A program made the translations under genes and the position numbers. From Irineochytrium annulatum (Eukaryota; Chytridiomycota; Chytridiomycetes; Chytridiales; Chytridiaceae), in the NCBI GenBank assembly GCA_027600665.1, contig JADGJL010000001.1, positions 124,001-188,000 of the forward strand: a DNA stretch of 64,000 nt, read 5' to 3'. Below are positions 35,021 through 44,485 of the stretch, piece after piece (position 1 is the first letter of the stretch; each line of letters starts with the position of its first letter). Below the pieces are notes generated by a model. That model saw only the letters and a program-made list of their open reading frames with translations. It was not told where the DNA came from and did not search any database.

Positions 35021-36768
35021 TCCTCAGCATCCCCCATCAGCATTTGATCAATTGTTGCTCCCTGCGGAACCATCGGATACACATTTTCATCCTTGCGTAC
35101 CACGAATTCTACAACGACTGGGCCTGGTGTATCCAAAGCTTCCTGCCAAGCACGTGCCGCTTCTTCTTTATTCGTTGCACGCAATCCTTTTACGCCATAT
35201 GCTTCAGCCAGTTTTACAAAATCCGGACTTCCTGCCAGATCAATATGGCTGTAGCGGTTCTCATAGATGATCTCCTGCCATTGGCGGACCATTCCGAGCA
35301 CCTGATTGTTAATGATTACAATTTTAACCGGTATATTGTTAATGGCACAGATCGCGAGTTCTTGGGAACACATCTGCATTCCGCCATCACCGTTAATCGA
35401 GATTACGAGTCTGTCCGGATTGGCCATCTGAGCACCAATGGCAGAAGGGAATCCAAAACCCATCGTTCCGAGACCACCTGAAGTTACCCATGAACGCGGT
35501 TGATTAAATTTGTAATATTGTGCTGCCCACATCTGATGTTGTCCCACATCCGTAGTTACAATCGCTTCACCTTTGGTTGTATCATTCAGCATTTCAACAA
35601 CCCACTGGGGTTTCAGCACTTCGTCTGAATCCGTATAGCTGTAAGGTTTCTCTTGCTTCCACTGTTTGATCTGGTCTCTCCATGCATCTGCACGCTCGGC
35701 ACGTCCAACTTCTTTGTTAGCTATTTCCAGTACAGTCTTCACATCACCCACGATTGGAATATCAGTTGCAATGTTTTTACCAATCTCCGCCGGATCGATA
35801 TCGATATGAACGATCTTGGCATGTGGAGCGAATCCATCCAGCTTGCCTGTTACCCGGTCATCGAATCGAGCACCGATATTAATCAGCAGATCCGCTTTTT
35901 GAATAGCCTGATTGGAAGTGTACGTTCCGTGCATACCTGGCATACCCGTCCATAATTCATGACCGCTTGGGAATGCACCCAGACCAAGGAGAGTGGTTGT
36001 AATTGGAATGCCTGTCTTCTCAACAAACTCGAACAGTTCTTCATGTCCACCCGAGTACACCACACCGCCACCAGCCAGAATCATTGGACGTTCTGCTTCC
36101 TGAATGGCTTGGGCCAAACGGTCAACCTGCAGTTTGTTTGGTACTGTCCGTGGATTGTACCCTCTCAATATAACAGGTTCAGTTGTCGGTTCAAACAATG
36201 TTTTGTTCGCTGATACATCTTTCGGGATGTCGATCAGGACAGGACCTTTACGACCGGTATTGGCAATATGGAATGCCTCATGAATTACACTGGACAGATC
36301 TTTTACATCTTTCACCAGGTAACTGTGTTTGGTGATTGGCATTGTAATCCCGGTAATGTCCGCTTCCTGGAAAGCATCTGACCCGATCAGGCTCGAAATA
36401 ACATTCCCCGTAATGACTACGAGTGGTACTGAATCCATATATGCTGTTGCAATACCCGTAACCAGATTCGTTGCTCCTGGTCCGGATGTAGCGATGCAGA
36501 CACCAACTTTGCCGCTTGCACGTGCATATCCGTCAGCTGCATGTATTGCTCCTTGTTCGTGACGAGTGAGAACGTGTTTGAAATCCTCGAAACCATACAT
36601 CGCATCGTAAATGTACAACACTGCGCCGCCCGGGTAACCAAATACGCACTCAACACCTTCAAGTAACAAGCTTCTCAGCAGAATTTCGGATCCGCTAATG
36701 ACCTCCGGCTTCATCCATTTTTCACGTAATTCATCTGTTGACCGTACTTCTGGAATTTGAGCTCCCAT
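35017..36768 (-). CDS. ilvB: Acetolactate synthase large subunit
   Basis: A 583-residue TPP- and FAD-dependent enzyme catalysing the first common step of branched-chain synthesis. N-terminal pyrimidine-binding domain with VFGYPGGAVLYIYDAM and the catalytic Glu in LTRHEQGAIHAADGYARASG; central FAD domain; C-terminal TPP motif NGDGGMQMCSQELAICAINNIPVKIVIINN. AGGAGG precedes the ATG. The first gene after the leucine T-box. Confidence 0.98.
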   Translation of the reverse strand: MGAQIPEVRSTDELREKWMKPEVISGSEILLRSLLLEGVECVFGYPGGAVLYIYDAMYGFEDFKHVLTRHEQGAIHAADGYARASGKVGVCIATSGPGATNLVTGIATAYMDSVPLVVITGNVISSLIGSDAFQEADITGITMPITKHSYLVKDVKDLSSVIHEAFHIANTGRKGPVLIDIPKDVSANKTLFEPTTEPVILRGYNPRTVPNKLQVDRLAQAIQEAERPMILAGGGVVYSGGHEELFEFVEKTGIPITTTLLGLGAFPSGHELWTGMPGMHGTYTSNQAIQKADLLINIGARFDDRVTGKLDGFAPHAKIVHIDIDPAEIGKNIATDIPIVGDVKTVLEIANKEVGRAERADAWRDQIKQWKQEKPYSYTDSDEVLKPQWVVEMLNDTTKGEAIVTTDVGQHQMWAAQYYKFNQPRSWVTSGGLGTMGFGFPSAIGAQMANPDRLVISINGDGGMQMCSQELAICAINNIPVKIVIINNQVLGMVRQWQEIIYENRYSHIDLAGSPDFVKLAEAYGVKGLRATNKEEAARAWQEALDTPGPVVVEFVVRKDENVYPMVPQGATIDQMLMGDAEE

Positions 36769-36815
36769 CAGTCATCCTCCTCTCGAAATTTACACCATTC
36801 TGACATTTAAAGTTA

Positions 36816-36871
36816 CAAAAAAAACCTTCCATCCCTGCAAACAAGTTCATGCTTGCGAGGGACGAAAGGTT
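36816..36871 (-). terminator. Conditional terminator of the ilvB T-box
   Basis: AACCTT/AAGGTT with inner CCCT-GCAA/TTGC-AGGG stem, followed on the minus strand by a run of eight T. It lies directly after the T-box. Confidence 0.85.
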
Positions 36872-37180
36872 ATCGCTTCCGTGGTACCACCCAACTTTGC
36901 CCGAAATTTCGCAATAACGGACCTTACCAGGTACAACAAAACGAATAGCTCAAACGAACATAGTCGTTTCCCATACCTGTTGTCTGTAACGCAGACATAC
37001 GATTTTCCCTAATACGCGAAAGGAGTGACATCCAGTGCTTTTCAGGAAAACAGCTCCGAGGTGAGCTCGTATATAAGGGATAATGGTGGTGGTTTCAGCA
37101 ATTCCAGCCACTCTCTGAGCAAAAGAGCCCTTAAAACTTCGTCCTCTTCATAGCCGATGAAATATTCTCGTTAAATGTTA
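36816..37180 (-). promoter_or_regulatory. T-box leader (probably leucine) controlling ilvB-ilvH-ilvC-leuA
   Basis: The T-box GGGTGGTACCACGG is at 36879-36892 on the minus strand. The likely specifier is CTC (Leu) in GAGCTCACC at 37063-37065, in the same sequence context as the phenylalanine leader in this window. In B. subtilis ilv-leu the leader is also CTC-specific. Confidence 0.88.
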
Positions 37181-37185
37181 GGAAC

Positions 37186-37215
37186 ATTATATGATTCCTC
37201 CAACCGATAAGTCAA
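37186..37215 (-). promoter_or_regulatory. Promoter of the ilv-leu operon
   Basis: Minus-strand TTGACT (37210-37215), 18-base spacer, TATAAT (37186-37191), directly before the T-box leader. A strong sigma-A promoter. Confidence 0.8.
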
Positions 37216-37368
37216 TACCTGTTTTGCATAAAAATTCAGAGAACCTTTCTTCCTCCCTCTTCAACCTTTAAGGTTGCCCTAATCCCAGCGCTTCATTCAG
37301 TCACCTTTTATCTTGCTTCGGGCATAGGATATACGAGCAGCGCGACTGGTCCTGAAAGGAGGCTCCGT

Positions 37369-37815
37369 ATGGTGATTCGGCAACGCACATCCAAGCTGGA
37401 TGATGGCGCCATCATGAAGCTGATTGACACTCAACTTGTGCCTCTCTCTCACATGAGTGAAAAAGAAATTAACAAAATCCGCAAAGAAATACCCCTGCGA
37501 ATGAACAGGGGCATGACCTTTGTTGTCTCGCCAGAGCCAGATAAAGCTGCTGTGGCATTCATCCATTTTCTCATGCATGGGGAACTGCTCTATGTCGATA
37601 TGATGGCTGTTAGCCTGAAAGAACAACGCAAACGTTACGGCCAAACTTTGCTGCTCAAAGCAGAGAGCTTTGCGGCATCCCGGGGATGTCGAAGATCGAA
37701 AGTGATGGTGGATGAAGGCAATACCAAAGGGCTTCAGTTTTATCAAAAAAATGGGTACAGCGCGATTCGATACATCATGATGAGCCGCTGCTACGAATTG
37801 GAAAAAACATTATAG
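37369..37815 (+). CDS. GNAT family N-acetyltransferase
   Basis: A 148-residue acetyl-CoA-dependent acetyltransferase. The central strand and acetyl-CoA loop read LYVDMMAVSLKEQRKRYGQTLLLKAESFA, with motif B near the end (GNTKGLQFYQKNGYSAIRYIMM). The RxxGxG/A loop is the variant QRKRYGQ. GAAAGGAGG precedes the ATG. The acceptor substrate is unknown. Confidence 0.85.
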   Translation: MVIRQRTSKLDDGAIMKLIDTQLVPLSHMSEKEINKIRKEIPLRMNRGMTFVVSPEPDKAAVAFIHFLMHGELLYVDMMAVSLKEQRKRYGQTLLLKAESFAASRGCRRSKVMVDEGNTKGLQFYQKNGYSAIRYIMMSRCYELEKTL

Positions 37816-37821
37816 AATCCC

Positions 37822-38211
37822 CTAGAAAAATCCTGGTGGACGTGGTCCTGGTCCATAAGGACCGAAACCAGGCCCTGGGCCAAAACCGCCACCAGGTCCT
37901 CCTGGTCCATAACCCGGCCCGTAGCCTGGACCATATCCCTGACCCGGTTTCGGGCCAGGTCCATATCCGGGACCAAAGCCGGGACCAGGTCCATAAGCAT
38001 AAGGCAGTGTGGCAATAGCGAGCAGATCAAACAGTACCAATGGCAAAATCGCTTTTGTGCGTACTTTTTTGCCATTCAGACGCTTCAGTACCAGTTTGTT
38101 GCCGGATACTTTCAACAGCTTTCCCGTAACCCGAGTGCCGTCTTTTTTGATTGCAACAATATTTTTGCCTATTAATTTCATCGCTTCATCACGCGTAACT
38201 TGTTGTTTCAT
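37822..38211 (-). CDS. Small protein with Gly/Pro/Tyr-rich repeat tail
   Basis: A 129-residue protein. Residues 1-55 are charged and resemble a small SH3-like beta barrel (DEAMKLIGKNIVAIKKDGTRVTGKLLKVSGNKLVLKRL). A hydrophobic stretch (AILPLVLFDLLAIATLPYA) follows. Residues 73-129 are almost only G, P, Y and F, in GPGYGPG-type units. Such tails occur in spore and surface proteins. No function can be assigned; a spore-coat or envelope role is a guess. Confidence 0.75.
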   Translation of the reverse strand: MKQQVTRDEAMKLIGKNIVAIKKDGTRVTGKLLKVSGNKLVLKRLNGKKVRTKAILPLVLFDLLAIATLPYAYGPGPGFGPGYGPGPKPGQGYGPGYGPGYGPGGPGGGFGPGPGFGPYGPGPRPPGFF

Positions 38212-38427
38212 ACTTTCCCCTCCTCCTCGGATCGTTCAAAACAGTGTATTCGTCCATCACTGAATTCGCCTGTTTCTTTGTCCCTACCTGAAAATATGGG
38301 TATCTGCATGAGAACCAAAGTGAACGTGAAAAAGCGGCCTGCCGAAGCTCATAAAAACAAAAAAGGCCCGCACATGGCGGACCTTTCCATCAAACTTTTG
38401 GAAAGTAAATCAATATGTTGCACGTCG

Positions 38428-39390
38428 TTACCTTTTACCCGGATCATATGCTTCACCGAGTGCAGACGGAGCCGAAGAACGTCCAACCGCTGCAACAAGA
38501 ACGATGATGGTAAGCAGGTATGGCAACATGAAAATAATTTCCTGGGGAATACTTTGTGACCATTCAAACAACTGCACATAGTTACGAATCGCTTGTGAGA
38601 ATCCAAAGAAGACAGCCGCACCAAACGCACCAATCGGATTCCATTTACCAAAGATCATGGCTGCAATGGCAATATAACCTTGGCCGGAAACCGTATTGTG
38701 TGAGAATGTACCCGTTGTCGTCAACGTGATTGCAGCACCACCAATGGCTGCAAGCGCACCACTGATCATAACGCCAACATAGCGATAACGACGTACTTTA
38801 ACACCAACCGTATCAGCAGCACTTGGATGTTCACCAACTGAACGAAGACGCAGACCAAATGGTGTTTTAAACATAATGTAATACGTCAGGAATACGAAAA
38901 GAATGGCCAGATATGTCGTTGGATATACGTTCTTGAAAAAAGCTTCTCCAAGCAACGGAATGTCTTTCAAGAATGGCACATCAAATTTGCTGAAGCCTTG
39001 AACCAATGGTGAATCACCAGAACCTTCGAACAACAGCTTAACCAAGTACAACGTACTTCCTGCTGCCAAAAAGTTAATGACAATACCACTGATAATCTGG
39101 TCTGCCTTAAATGTGATAGACGCAACGGCATGAATCAACGATACCAGTACGCCCAGTACAATCGCGAGCAAAACCCCCATCCAAGCCGATGTCGTTCCGC
39201 CCATACCCGCTTCTTGAGCATAGTGCGCCCCGATTCCAGCCGCAAAGGCACCGAAGACCATAAAACCTTCAAGTCCAAGGTTCGTAACACCTGATTTTTC
39301 CGAAAAAATTCCGCCGAGTGAAGCAAAAATCAATGCCGTAGCAAAGACAAGCGTCGTATTGATAATCTGCCCAATTGTCAACAAGTCCAT
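38428..39390 (-). CDS. ABC transporter permease, nucleoside (BMP-type), second subunit
   Basis: A 320-residue permease with about nine transmembrane segments and the family segment TNLGLEGFMVFGAFAAGIGAHY and RSVGEHPSAADTVGVKVRRYRYVGVMISGALAAIGGAAITLT. It belongs to the BPD_transp_2 family and resembles Bacillus NupQ. It directly follows the first permease with no gap (stop at 39391/39390 boundary). Confidence 0.93.
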   Translation of the reverse strand: MDLLTIGQIINTTLVFATALIFASLGGIFSEKSGVTNLGLEGFMVFGAFAAGIGAHYAQEAGMGGTTSAWMGVLLAIVLGVLVSLIHAVASITFKADQIISGIVINFLAAGSTLYLVKLLFEGSGDSPLVQGFSKFDVPFLKDIPLLGEAFFKNVYPTTYLAILFVFLTYYIMFKTPFGLRLRSVGEHPSAADTVGVKVRRYRYVGVMISGALAAIGGAAITLTTTGTFSHNTVSGQGYIAIAAMIFGKWNPIGAFGAAVFFGFSQAIRNYVQLFEWSQSIPQEIIFMLPYLLTIIVLVAAVGRSSAPSALGEAYDPGKR

Positions 39391-40470
39391 CTACAACACC
39401 TTCTCTTTCTTACGCTTCGAATAAAACGGTTTGAGTATCCAGCGCACGATGCCTTGTGCCGCAATGAAGAAGATAATCGAACCGATCACAATCCGAATAA
39501 TCTCAGGCGGAACATCCGCAGCAAAACTCATACCTGCAGATCCGTATGTGAGGGTACCAAACAACACTGCACCCAACAACACCCCAAACGGATGATTCAA
39601 ACCAATCAGGGCAACTGCTATTCCGTCAAAACCTGTACCTGGTGAACCCGACATTACAGTCTGGTAATGGAACACACCAAGAACCTGGAATGCACCACCA
39701 AGACCGGCAAGCATACCACTGATAAACATTGCTTTTACGATATTCCGGTTAACATGCATACCTGCATATTCAGCCGCATTCGGGTTGTAACCTACCGCGC
39801 GAATTTCGAAACCTTGTTTAGTTTTCCACATATAGATATAGAAGAGCACAGCCATCACAAGAGCAATCAATGTCCCCATGTGCACACGGGAGTTACCCAT
39901 TAGTTCAGATAACCATGTGAGACTGATCGAAGCCGATTCGCTGATATCGACCGAGCGATTCTCGCCCTTCAACAACAAGAATTGGCGTACGATAAGGTTC
40001 GCCAGATATAGACCAATCCAGTTCAACATGATACTGCTGATAACTTCATTGACCCCACGTGATGCTTTCAGATAACCAGCAATAGCTGCCCACAGACCAC
40101 CAAACAATGCACCAGCAATCAAAGCCAGTGGCGCATGAAGGTAGATTGGCAAACCTGCAAATTTAACACCTACAAAGGTTGCAGCAGTCATACCGACGAG
40201 AAATTGGCCTTCTCCCCCGATGTTAAACAACCCTGCACGTGATGCAAATGCAAATGCAAGTCCAGTCATAATTAACGGTGTCATTTCCCGTACCGCTTCA
40301 CCAAAGTTGTACATGTCTCCAAATACCTTGGTGAACAATGCGCCGTAGGCTTCAATTGGATTGTAGCCACCAATCAGCATGACAATCCCACCGAGTATCA
40401 GACCCATAATAATGGCGACTACAGGCAAAATAAATGAATCTCGGGTAAACCATTTCAATACGTTATTCAT
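39391..40470 (-). CDS. ABC transporter permease, nucleoside (BMP-type), first subunit
   Basis: A 359-residue BPD_transp_2 permease resembling Bacillus NupP: FNIGGEGQFLVGMTAATFVGV, ASRGVNEVISSIMLNWIGLYL, RAVGYNPNAAEYAGMHVNRNI. About ten membrane segments. It overlaps the ATPase gene by 8 bases at its start. Confidence 0.93.
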   Translation of the reverse strand: MNNVLKWFTRDSFILPVVAIIMGLILGGIVMLIGGYNPIEAYGALFTKVFGDMYNFGEAVREMTPLIMTGLAFAFASRAGLFNIGGEGQFLVGMTAATFVGVKFAGLPIYLHAPLALIAGALFGGLWAAIAGYLKASRGVNEVISSIMLNWIGLYLANLIVRQFLLLKGENRSVDISESASISLTWLSELMGNSRVHMGTLIALVMAVLFYIYMWKTKQGFEIRAVGYNPNAAEYAGMHVNRNIVKAMFISGMLAGLGGAFQVLGVFHYQTVMSGSPGTGFDGIAVALIGLNHPFGVLLGAVLFGTLTYGSAGMSFAADVPPEIIRIVIGSIIFFIAAQGIVRWILKPFYSKRKKEKVL

Positions 40471-42001
40471 GCGCAGTACCTCTCTTTTGGGTGCTGCCCG
40501 CCATCATCAAGCCGAGCTCCCTGTCATTGGTTTCTTCTGGCAGCACCTCGCCAACGATCTGGCCTTCATAGATGACAGCAATTCGGTCAGATACATTGAT
40601 AATCTCATCCAGTTCAAATGAAATTAGCAGTACAGCTTTGCCTTGATCGCGTTGTGCAATCAGCTGCTTTTGCACGAACTCAATAGCCCCTACGTCCAAG
40701 CCACGGGTTGGCTGTGCAGCGATAAGCAATTCAGGATTTTTATCCACCTCACGTGCGATAATGGCCTTCTGCTGGTTTCCTCCAGACAAGGAACGGGCTT
40801 TGGTCTCGATGCTTGGTGTACGCACGTCAAATGCCTCCACAAGCCGCTTCGCCTGCTTTTTGATGGCATCAAAGTTAAGGAACCCCTTACGAGTGTATGG
40901 TGCCTTATAGTACGATTCCAGAACGATATTTTCACTCACTGAAAAATCAAGTACAAGTCCGTGTTTATGTCGATCTTCCGGAATGTGGGCTACACCCGAC
41001 TCCGAGATATGGCGCGGAGAATGATTGGACAGCTCCTTGCCCTCCAAAAGAATTGAACCACTGTCGACTTTACGAAGTCCGGTAAGAGCTTCAATCAGTT
41101 CACTTTGACCGTTACCATCCACGCCTGCGATACCAACAATCTCTCCAGCACGTACGTTCAGGTTAAGTTGGTTCAGAACTGCAATACCCTCTTTGTTCTT
41201 GGAAGTTAGTTTGCTAACTTCGAGCACATTGGCACCAGGTGTAGCCGGCTTTTTGTCCACTTTGAATGTGACATTCCGCCCCACCATTTTCTCTGCCAGC
41301 TCATTCGGGTTCGTTTCCGAAGTTTTGACGGAATCAATGACTTTCCCCCGACGGATAATCGTTACGGTGTCGGAGATTTCCATAATCTCTTTCAATTTGT
41401 GCGTAATCAAGATGATTGACTTGCCTTCTGCGACGAGCTTCTTCATGATGATCATCAGTTCTTTGATTTCTTGAGGAGTCAATACGGCTGTAGGCTCGTC
41501 AAAAATAAGAATGTCCGCACCACGATACAATGTTTTAACAATCTCCACACGCTGCTGCATTCCGACAGAGATATCATGAATCTTGGCATGAGGATTTACT
41601 TTCAGTCCATACTGTTCGGATAGACGCTGAACTTCAGCGGCTGCTTTTTTATAATTAATATTGAGACCCTTCGTTGGTTCAGATCCCAAAATAATGTTCT
41701 CTGTTACCGTGAACGGCTGTACAAGCTTAAAGTGCTGATGCACCATGCCGATGCCAAGATCGATCGCTCGGTTAGGGCTGTCGATGATGACAGGCTTGCC
41801 ATTCACTTCAATGGAACCTTCATCTGGCTGATAGAGACCAAATACAATATTCATCAACGTTGACTTACCAGCGCCGTTTTCGCCCAGTAGCGCATGGATC
41901 TCGCCTTTACGAAGCTGAAGGCTGATAGCGTCGTTGGCAACAATGCCTGGGAAACGCTTCGTAATTTGTTTTAACTCAACGACGGGGGTTGCTGCACCCA
42001 T
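40463..42001 (-). CDS. ABC transporter ATP-binding protein, nucleoside (BMP-type)
   Basis: A 512-residue double ATPase like Bacillus NupO. Domain 1: Walker A GENGAGKST, signature SVGMQQRVEI, DEPTAVLTPQE. Domain 2: degenerate Walker A GVDGNGQSEL (no Lys, as usual in this family), signature LSGGNQQKAII, AAQPTRGLDVGA. It energises uptake through the two permeases. The ATG at 42001 is chosen over a much longer frame to 42133, which runs through the palindrome. Confidence 0.94.
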   Translation of the reverse strand: MGAATPVVELKQITKRFPGIVANDAISLQLRKGEIHALLGENGAGKSTLMNIVFGLYQPDEGSIEVNGKPVIIDSPNRAIDLGIGMVHQHFKLVQPFTVTENIILGSEPTKGLNINYKKAAAEVQRLSEQYGLKVNPHAKIHDISVGMQQRVEIVKTLYRGADILIFDEPTAVLTPQEIKELMIIMKKLVAEGKSIILITHKLKEIMEISDTVTIIRRGKVIDSVKTSETNPNELAEKMVGRNVTFKVDKKPATPGANVLEVSKLTSKNKEGIAVLNQLNLNVRAGEIVGIAGVDGNGQSELIEALTGLRKVDSGSILLEGKELSNHSPRHISESGVAHIPEDRHKHGLVLDFSVSENIVLESYYKAPYTRKGFLNFDAIKKQAKRLVEAFDVRTPSIETKARSLSGGNQQKAIIAREVDKNPELLIAAQPTRGLDVGAIEFVQKQLIAQRDQGKAVLLISFELDEIINVSDRIAVIYEGQIVGEVLPEETNDRELGLMMAGSTQKRGTAHE

Positions 42002-42128
42002 GTAATCACCCTTATAACTGATATAGTGTGGTTCCGCAAACGAAAGAAAAGCTCCTACCCGGAGCGTTGATACACAGTGACCTTGTACAATTGTTATGAT
42101 GACTTGATCAAATGTTCCTGTTTTTGCA

Positions 42129-42162
42129 ATCATAAGGCCGGTCTAGACCGGCCTCAATGATT
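42129..42162 (-). repeat. Perfect palindrome between the BMP lipoprotein and ATPase genes
   Basis: AGGCCGGTCT and AGACCGGCCT are adjacent (42135-42154), extended by AATCAT/ATGATT. No U-run follows. It probably trims expression so that the lipoprotein is made in excess of the transporter. Confidence 0.55.
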
Positions 42163-42186
42163 ATTCATCTTTGACTAAGACCAAAA

Positions 42187-43227
42187 TTACTCTGTAGGAA
42201 CTTTGATTTCGCCGCTGATGATTTTTTCTTTGTACTCATCTACTTTAGCAAGGATATCAGCAGATACGTTAGCAGTAGAAGTATCAGCAATACCTACACC
42301 GTTTTCTTTCAGTGTCAGGTTCTCAGAACCGCCAGCAAATGTACCATCAACAACTTCTTGGTTTACGCGTTTAACCGCTTCGTCTACTTTTTTGATCATA
42401 GAAGTCAGAGTTACATCATCGCCAAACTCCAAGGATTGGTCTTTATCTACACCGATAACCCATACATCTTGACCTTGCTGCTTACGAGCTTTAGCTTCGT
42501 TAAACACACCGTTACCTGTTGCGCCAGAAGCGTGGAAGATAATGTCTACACCTTCATTGTAAAGTGTTGCTGCTGCTGCTTTACCCAAATCTGGTTTATC
42601 AAATGCACCTGTGTAGTTAGAAATGAATTGAGCATCAGGGTTAACTGCTTTAACGCCTTCTCTGAATCCTACTTCAAACTTTTTGATCAGTGGGCTTTCC
42701 ATACCGCCTACAAAACCAATTTTGTTCGTTTTTGTTGTCAGACCAGCAACAACACCAACCAAGAAGGATCCTTCTTCTTCAGCAAAAGTTACGGACTTAA
42801 CATTAGGAGAATCCACTACGCTGTCAATGATCGCGAGTTTGGAATCCGGGTTTTGGTCAGCAACCGTTTTGATTGCATCAGCCAATTGGAAACCGATACC
42901 CCAAGTCAGATCATATCCGCCTTTAACGAATTCGTTCAAGTTCGGAATGTACTCTTCATCGGATTTACTTTGCAGGTATTTAACGGCTACACCTGTTTCT
43001 GTTTCAGTCGCTTGCAGAGCTTCCCAAGCGGATTGGTTAAAGGATTTGTCATTAACTCCACCTACGTCAGTAACCATACCGATTTTGAGATCGGATTTCG
43101 CTTCAGTGGATGTGCCACCTGTATCTCCTCCGGCATTTGTTTCTTCTTTCGGTTTGCTACCACAACCTGCGAGCATAACCGATACCGCCAGCAACATTAC
43201 CAAAGACAAGCTGAGCATCTTTTTCAT
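42187..43227 (-). CDS. BMP-family nucleoside-binding lipoprotein
   Basis: A 346-residue substrate-binding lipoprotein of the BMP/PnrA/NupN family. Lipobox MLAGC (Cys22). Family segments: IGMVTDVGGVNDKSFNQSAWEAL, GFQLADAIKTVADQNPDSKLAIID, IGFVGGMESPLIKKFEVGFREGVKA, FHASGATGNGVFNEAK and VWVIGVDKDQ. It catches nucleosides outside the membrane and delivers them to the permeases encoded downstream. First gene of the four-gene operon. Confidence 0.95.
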   Translation of the reverse strand: MKKMLSLSLVMLLAVSVMLAGCGSKPKEETNAGGDTGGTSTEAKSDLKIGMVTDVGGVNDKSFNQSAWEALQATETETGVAVKYLQSKSDEEYIPNLNEFVKGGYDLTWGIGFQLADAIKTVADQNPDSKLAIIDSVVDSPNVKSVTFAEEEGSFLVGVVAGLTTKTNKIGFVGGMESPLIKKFEVGFREGVKAVNPDAQFISNYTGAFDKPDLGKAAAATLYNEGVDIIFHASGATGNGVFNEAKARKQQGQDVWVIGVDKDQSLEFGDDVTLTSMIKKVDEAVKRVNQEVVDGTFAGGSENLTLKENGVGIADTSTANVSADILAKVDEYKEKIISGEIKVPTE

Positions 43228-43764
43228 TTTCTCTTTTTCCCCCTTAATGATATATCCTTCATTCCAATCCAGCCTACAATTGAACGGTTAACAGATAGCA
43301 GGAATGGCTTTTATGCAGAATGTATGGTTTCTTCGACATTAAAAGCGCATTCTCACCCTTGAAGCATTCTATCATCTGTCGAAAAACCGAACATTATGAC
43401 ATGGAGAGAAAAATTTAGGACTAGCCTACTAGAGGTGATTATACAATCAACCAGTGTTAAAATCCAGATGTTTCATCACCAAATATCACATATTTTTGTT
43501 CTTTTTTTATTGAAAACGCTTAATAATTTAGCGTTTTAACACACTAACGTTACAACGATGTGATGTTATATAACAAAAACATATCGTGAACTTTAGTGAG
43601 GAATGGGATTTACCTGTTTTCATTTGTATTATTTCACCGTTCGTATTTTATGTATTTCCACGGACTGTTATTCACCGGTTATCTGGTTTTCATTGTTCCC
43701 TGCCAGAACATAGCCTATTCGCTCTACTCATTCAGAGATTCACCTTCGGATTGCTTCCAAGCCG
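43228..43764. other. Intergenic region upstream of the nucleoside transporter
   Basis: About 540 AT-rich bases without a supported gene. On the minus strand TGTATAATC about 200 bases before the lipoprotein start is a possible -10. At 43511-43524 TGAAAACGCTTAAT matches 12 of 14 positions of the cre consensus and is part of an AAAACGCT/AGCGTTTT inverted repeat. No purine riboswitch consensus was found. Confidence 0.35.
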
Positions 43765-43796
43765 TAAAAAAAGCCGCCATATAGGTACGGCGGCTT
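43765..43796 (-). terminator. Terminator of infC-rpmI-rplT
   Basis: AAGCCGCC/GGCGGCTT stem (43771-43778, 43789-43796) followed on the minus strand by TTTTTTT, just after the rplT stop. Confidence 0.9.
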
Positions 43797-43809
43797 GTAT
43801 CATACAATT

Positions 43810-44169
43810 TTAAGCGTTGATTTTGCCTTTAGCTACAGTAGCCAAAGAGTTGAACGCATTGATGTCGTTAACGGCCAGATCAGCCAACATTTTGCGGTTC
43901 ATGTCTACACCAGCAAGTTTCAAACCATGGATCAGTTTGTTGTAAGACAAACCATTCATACGTGCTGCTGCATTGATACGAACGATCCACAGTCTGCGGA
44001 AGTTACGTTTCGTGTTGCGACGGTCACGGTATGCGTATACCAGGGATTTCATTACTTGCTCGTTAGCTGTTTTAAAGATACGGTGTTTGGAACCGAAATA
44101 ACCTCTTGCCAGTTTCAAAACCTTTTTATGACGACGACGTACTACAAAACCGCCTTTTACTCTTGCCAT
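43810..44169 (-). CDS. rplT: 50S ribosomal protein L20
   Basis: A 119-residue basic ribosomal protein with the canonical L20 sequence: [72 protein letters not shown]. It binds 23S rRNA early in 50S assembly and in Firmicutes represses its own operon through the leader. Third gene of infC-rpmI-rplT. Confidence 0.99.
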   Translation of the reverse strand: MARVKGGFVVRRRHKKVLKLARGYFGSKHRIFKTANEQVMKSLVYAYRDRRNTKRNFRRLWIVRINAAARMNGLSYNKLIHGLKLAGVDMNRKMLADLAVNDINAFNSLATVAKGKINA

Positions 44170-44257
44170 ATTAAAGAACCTCCCAAATAAATATAAATGT
44201 ATCCGTGGTATGTGTACGGCCGTAGCCGATCCCCCATACGGAATGTACTAATTAGAA

Positions 44258-44461
44258 TTAGCCTTTCAAGTTAGCCAAACCTTGTTTCAAACGTCTAACA
44301 TCCCCGGCAGCCATAACTGGGTTACCGTTCAGAACGCGCTTAGCACGTTTAGATTTGTGGGAAAGCAAGTGGTTTTTGTGAGCTTTGTAACGAAGGACTT
44401 TACCGGAACCGGTAATTTTGAAGCGTCCTTTCAAACTGCTGTGTGTTTTCATTTTAGGCAT
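44258..44461 (-). CDS. rpmI: 50S ribosomal protein L35
   Basis: A 67-residue basic protein starting PKMKTHSSLKGRFKITGSGKV, with RYKAHKNHLLSHKSKRAKR, the complete L35 pattern. Located between infC and rplT as in most bacteria. Confidence 0.99.
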   Translation of the reverse strand: MPKMKTHSSLKGRFKITGSGKVLRYKAHKNHLLSHKSKRAKRVLNGNPVMAAGDVRRLKQGLANLKG

Positions 44462-44485
44462 TTTGTGTTTCCTCCTCCAATGTTA

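Noticed and set aside
37822..38000. GC-rich short repeats as a non-coding satellite
   Set aside because: They are codons of the Gly/Pro-rich tail of a protein with a good start.
42358..43362. A 334-codon plus-strand open frame antisense to the BMP lipoprotein
   Set aside because: Antisense shadow, Phe/Cys-rich low-quality sequence.
43228..43764. Purine riboswitch before the nucleoside transporter
   Set aside because: The conserved core motifs of the purine aptamer were not found on the minus strand.
43586..43813. A 75-codon plus-strand frame upstream of rplT's terminator
   Set aside because: It runs through the rplT terminator and has no convincing ribosome site.
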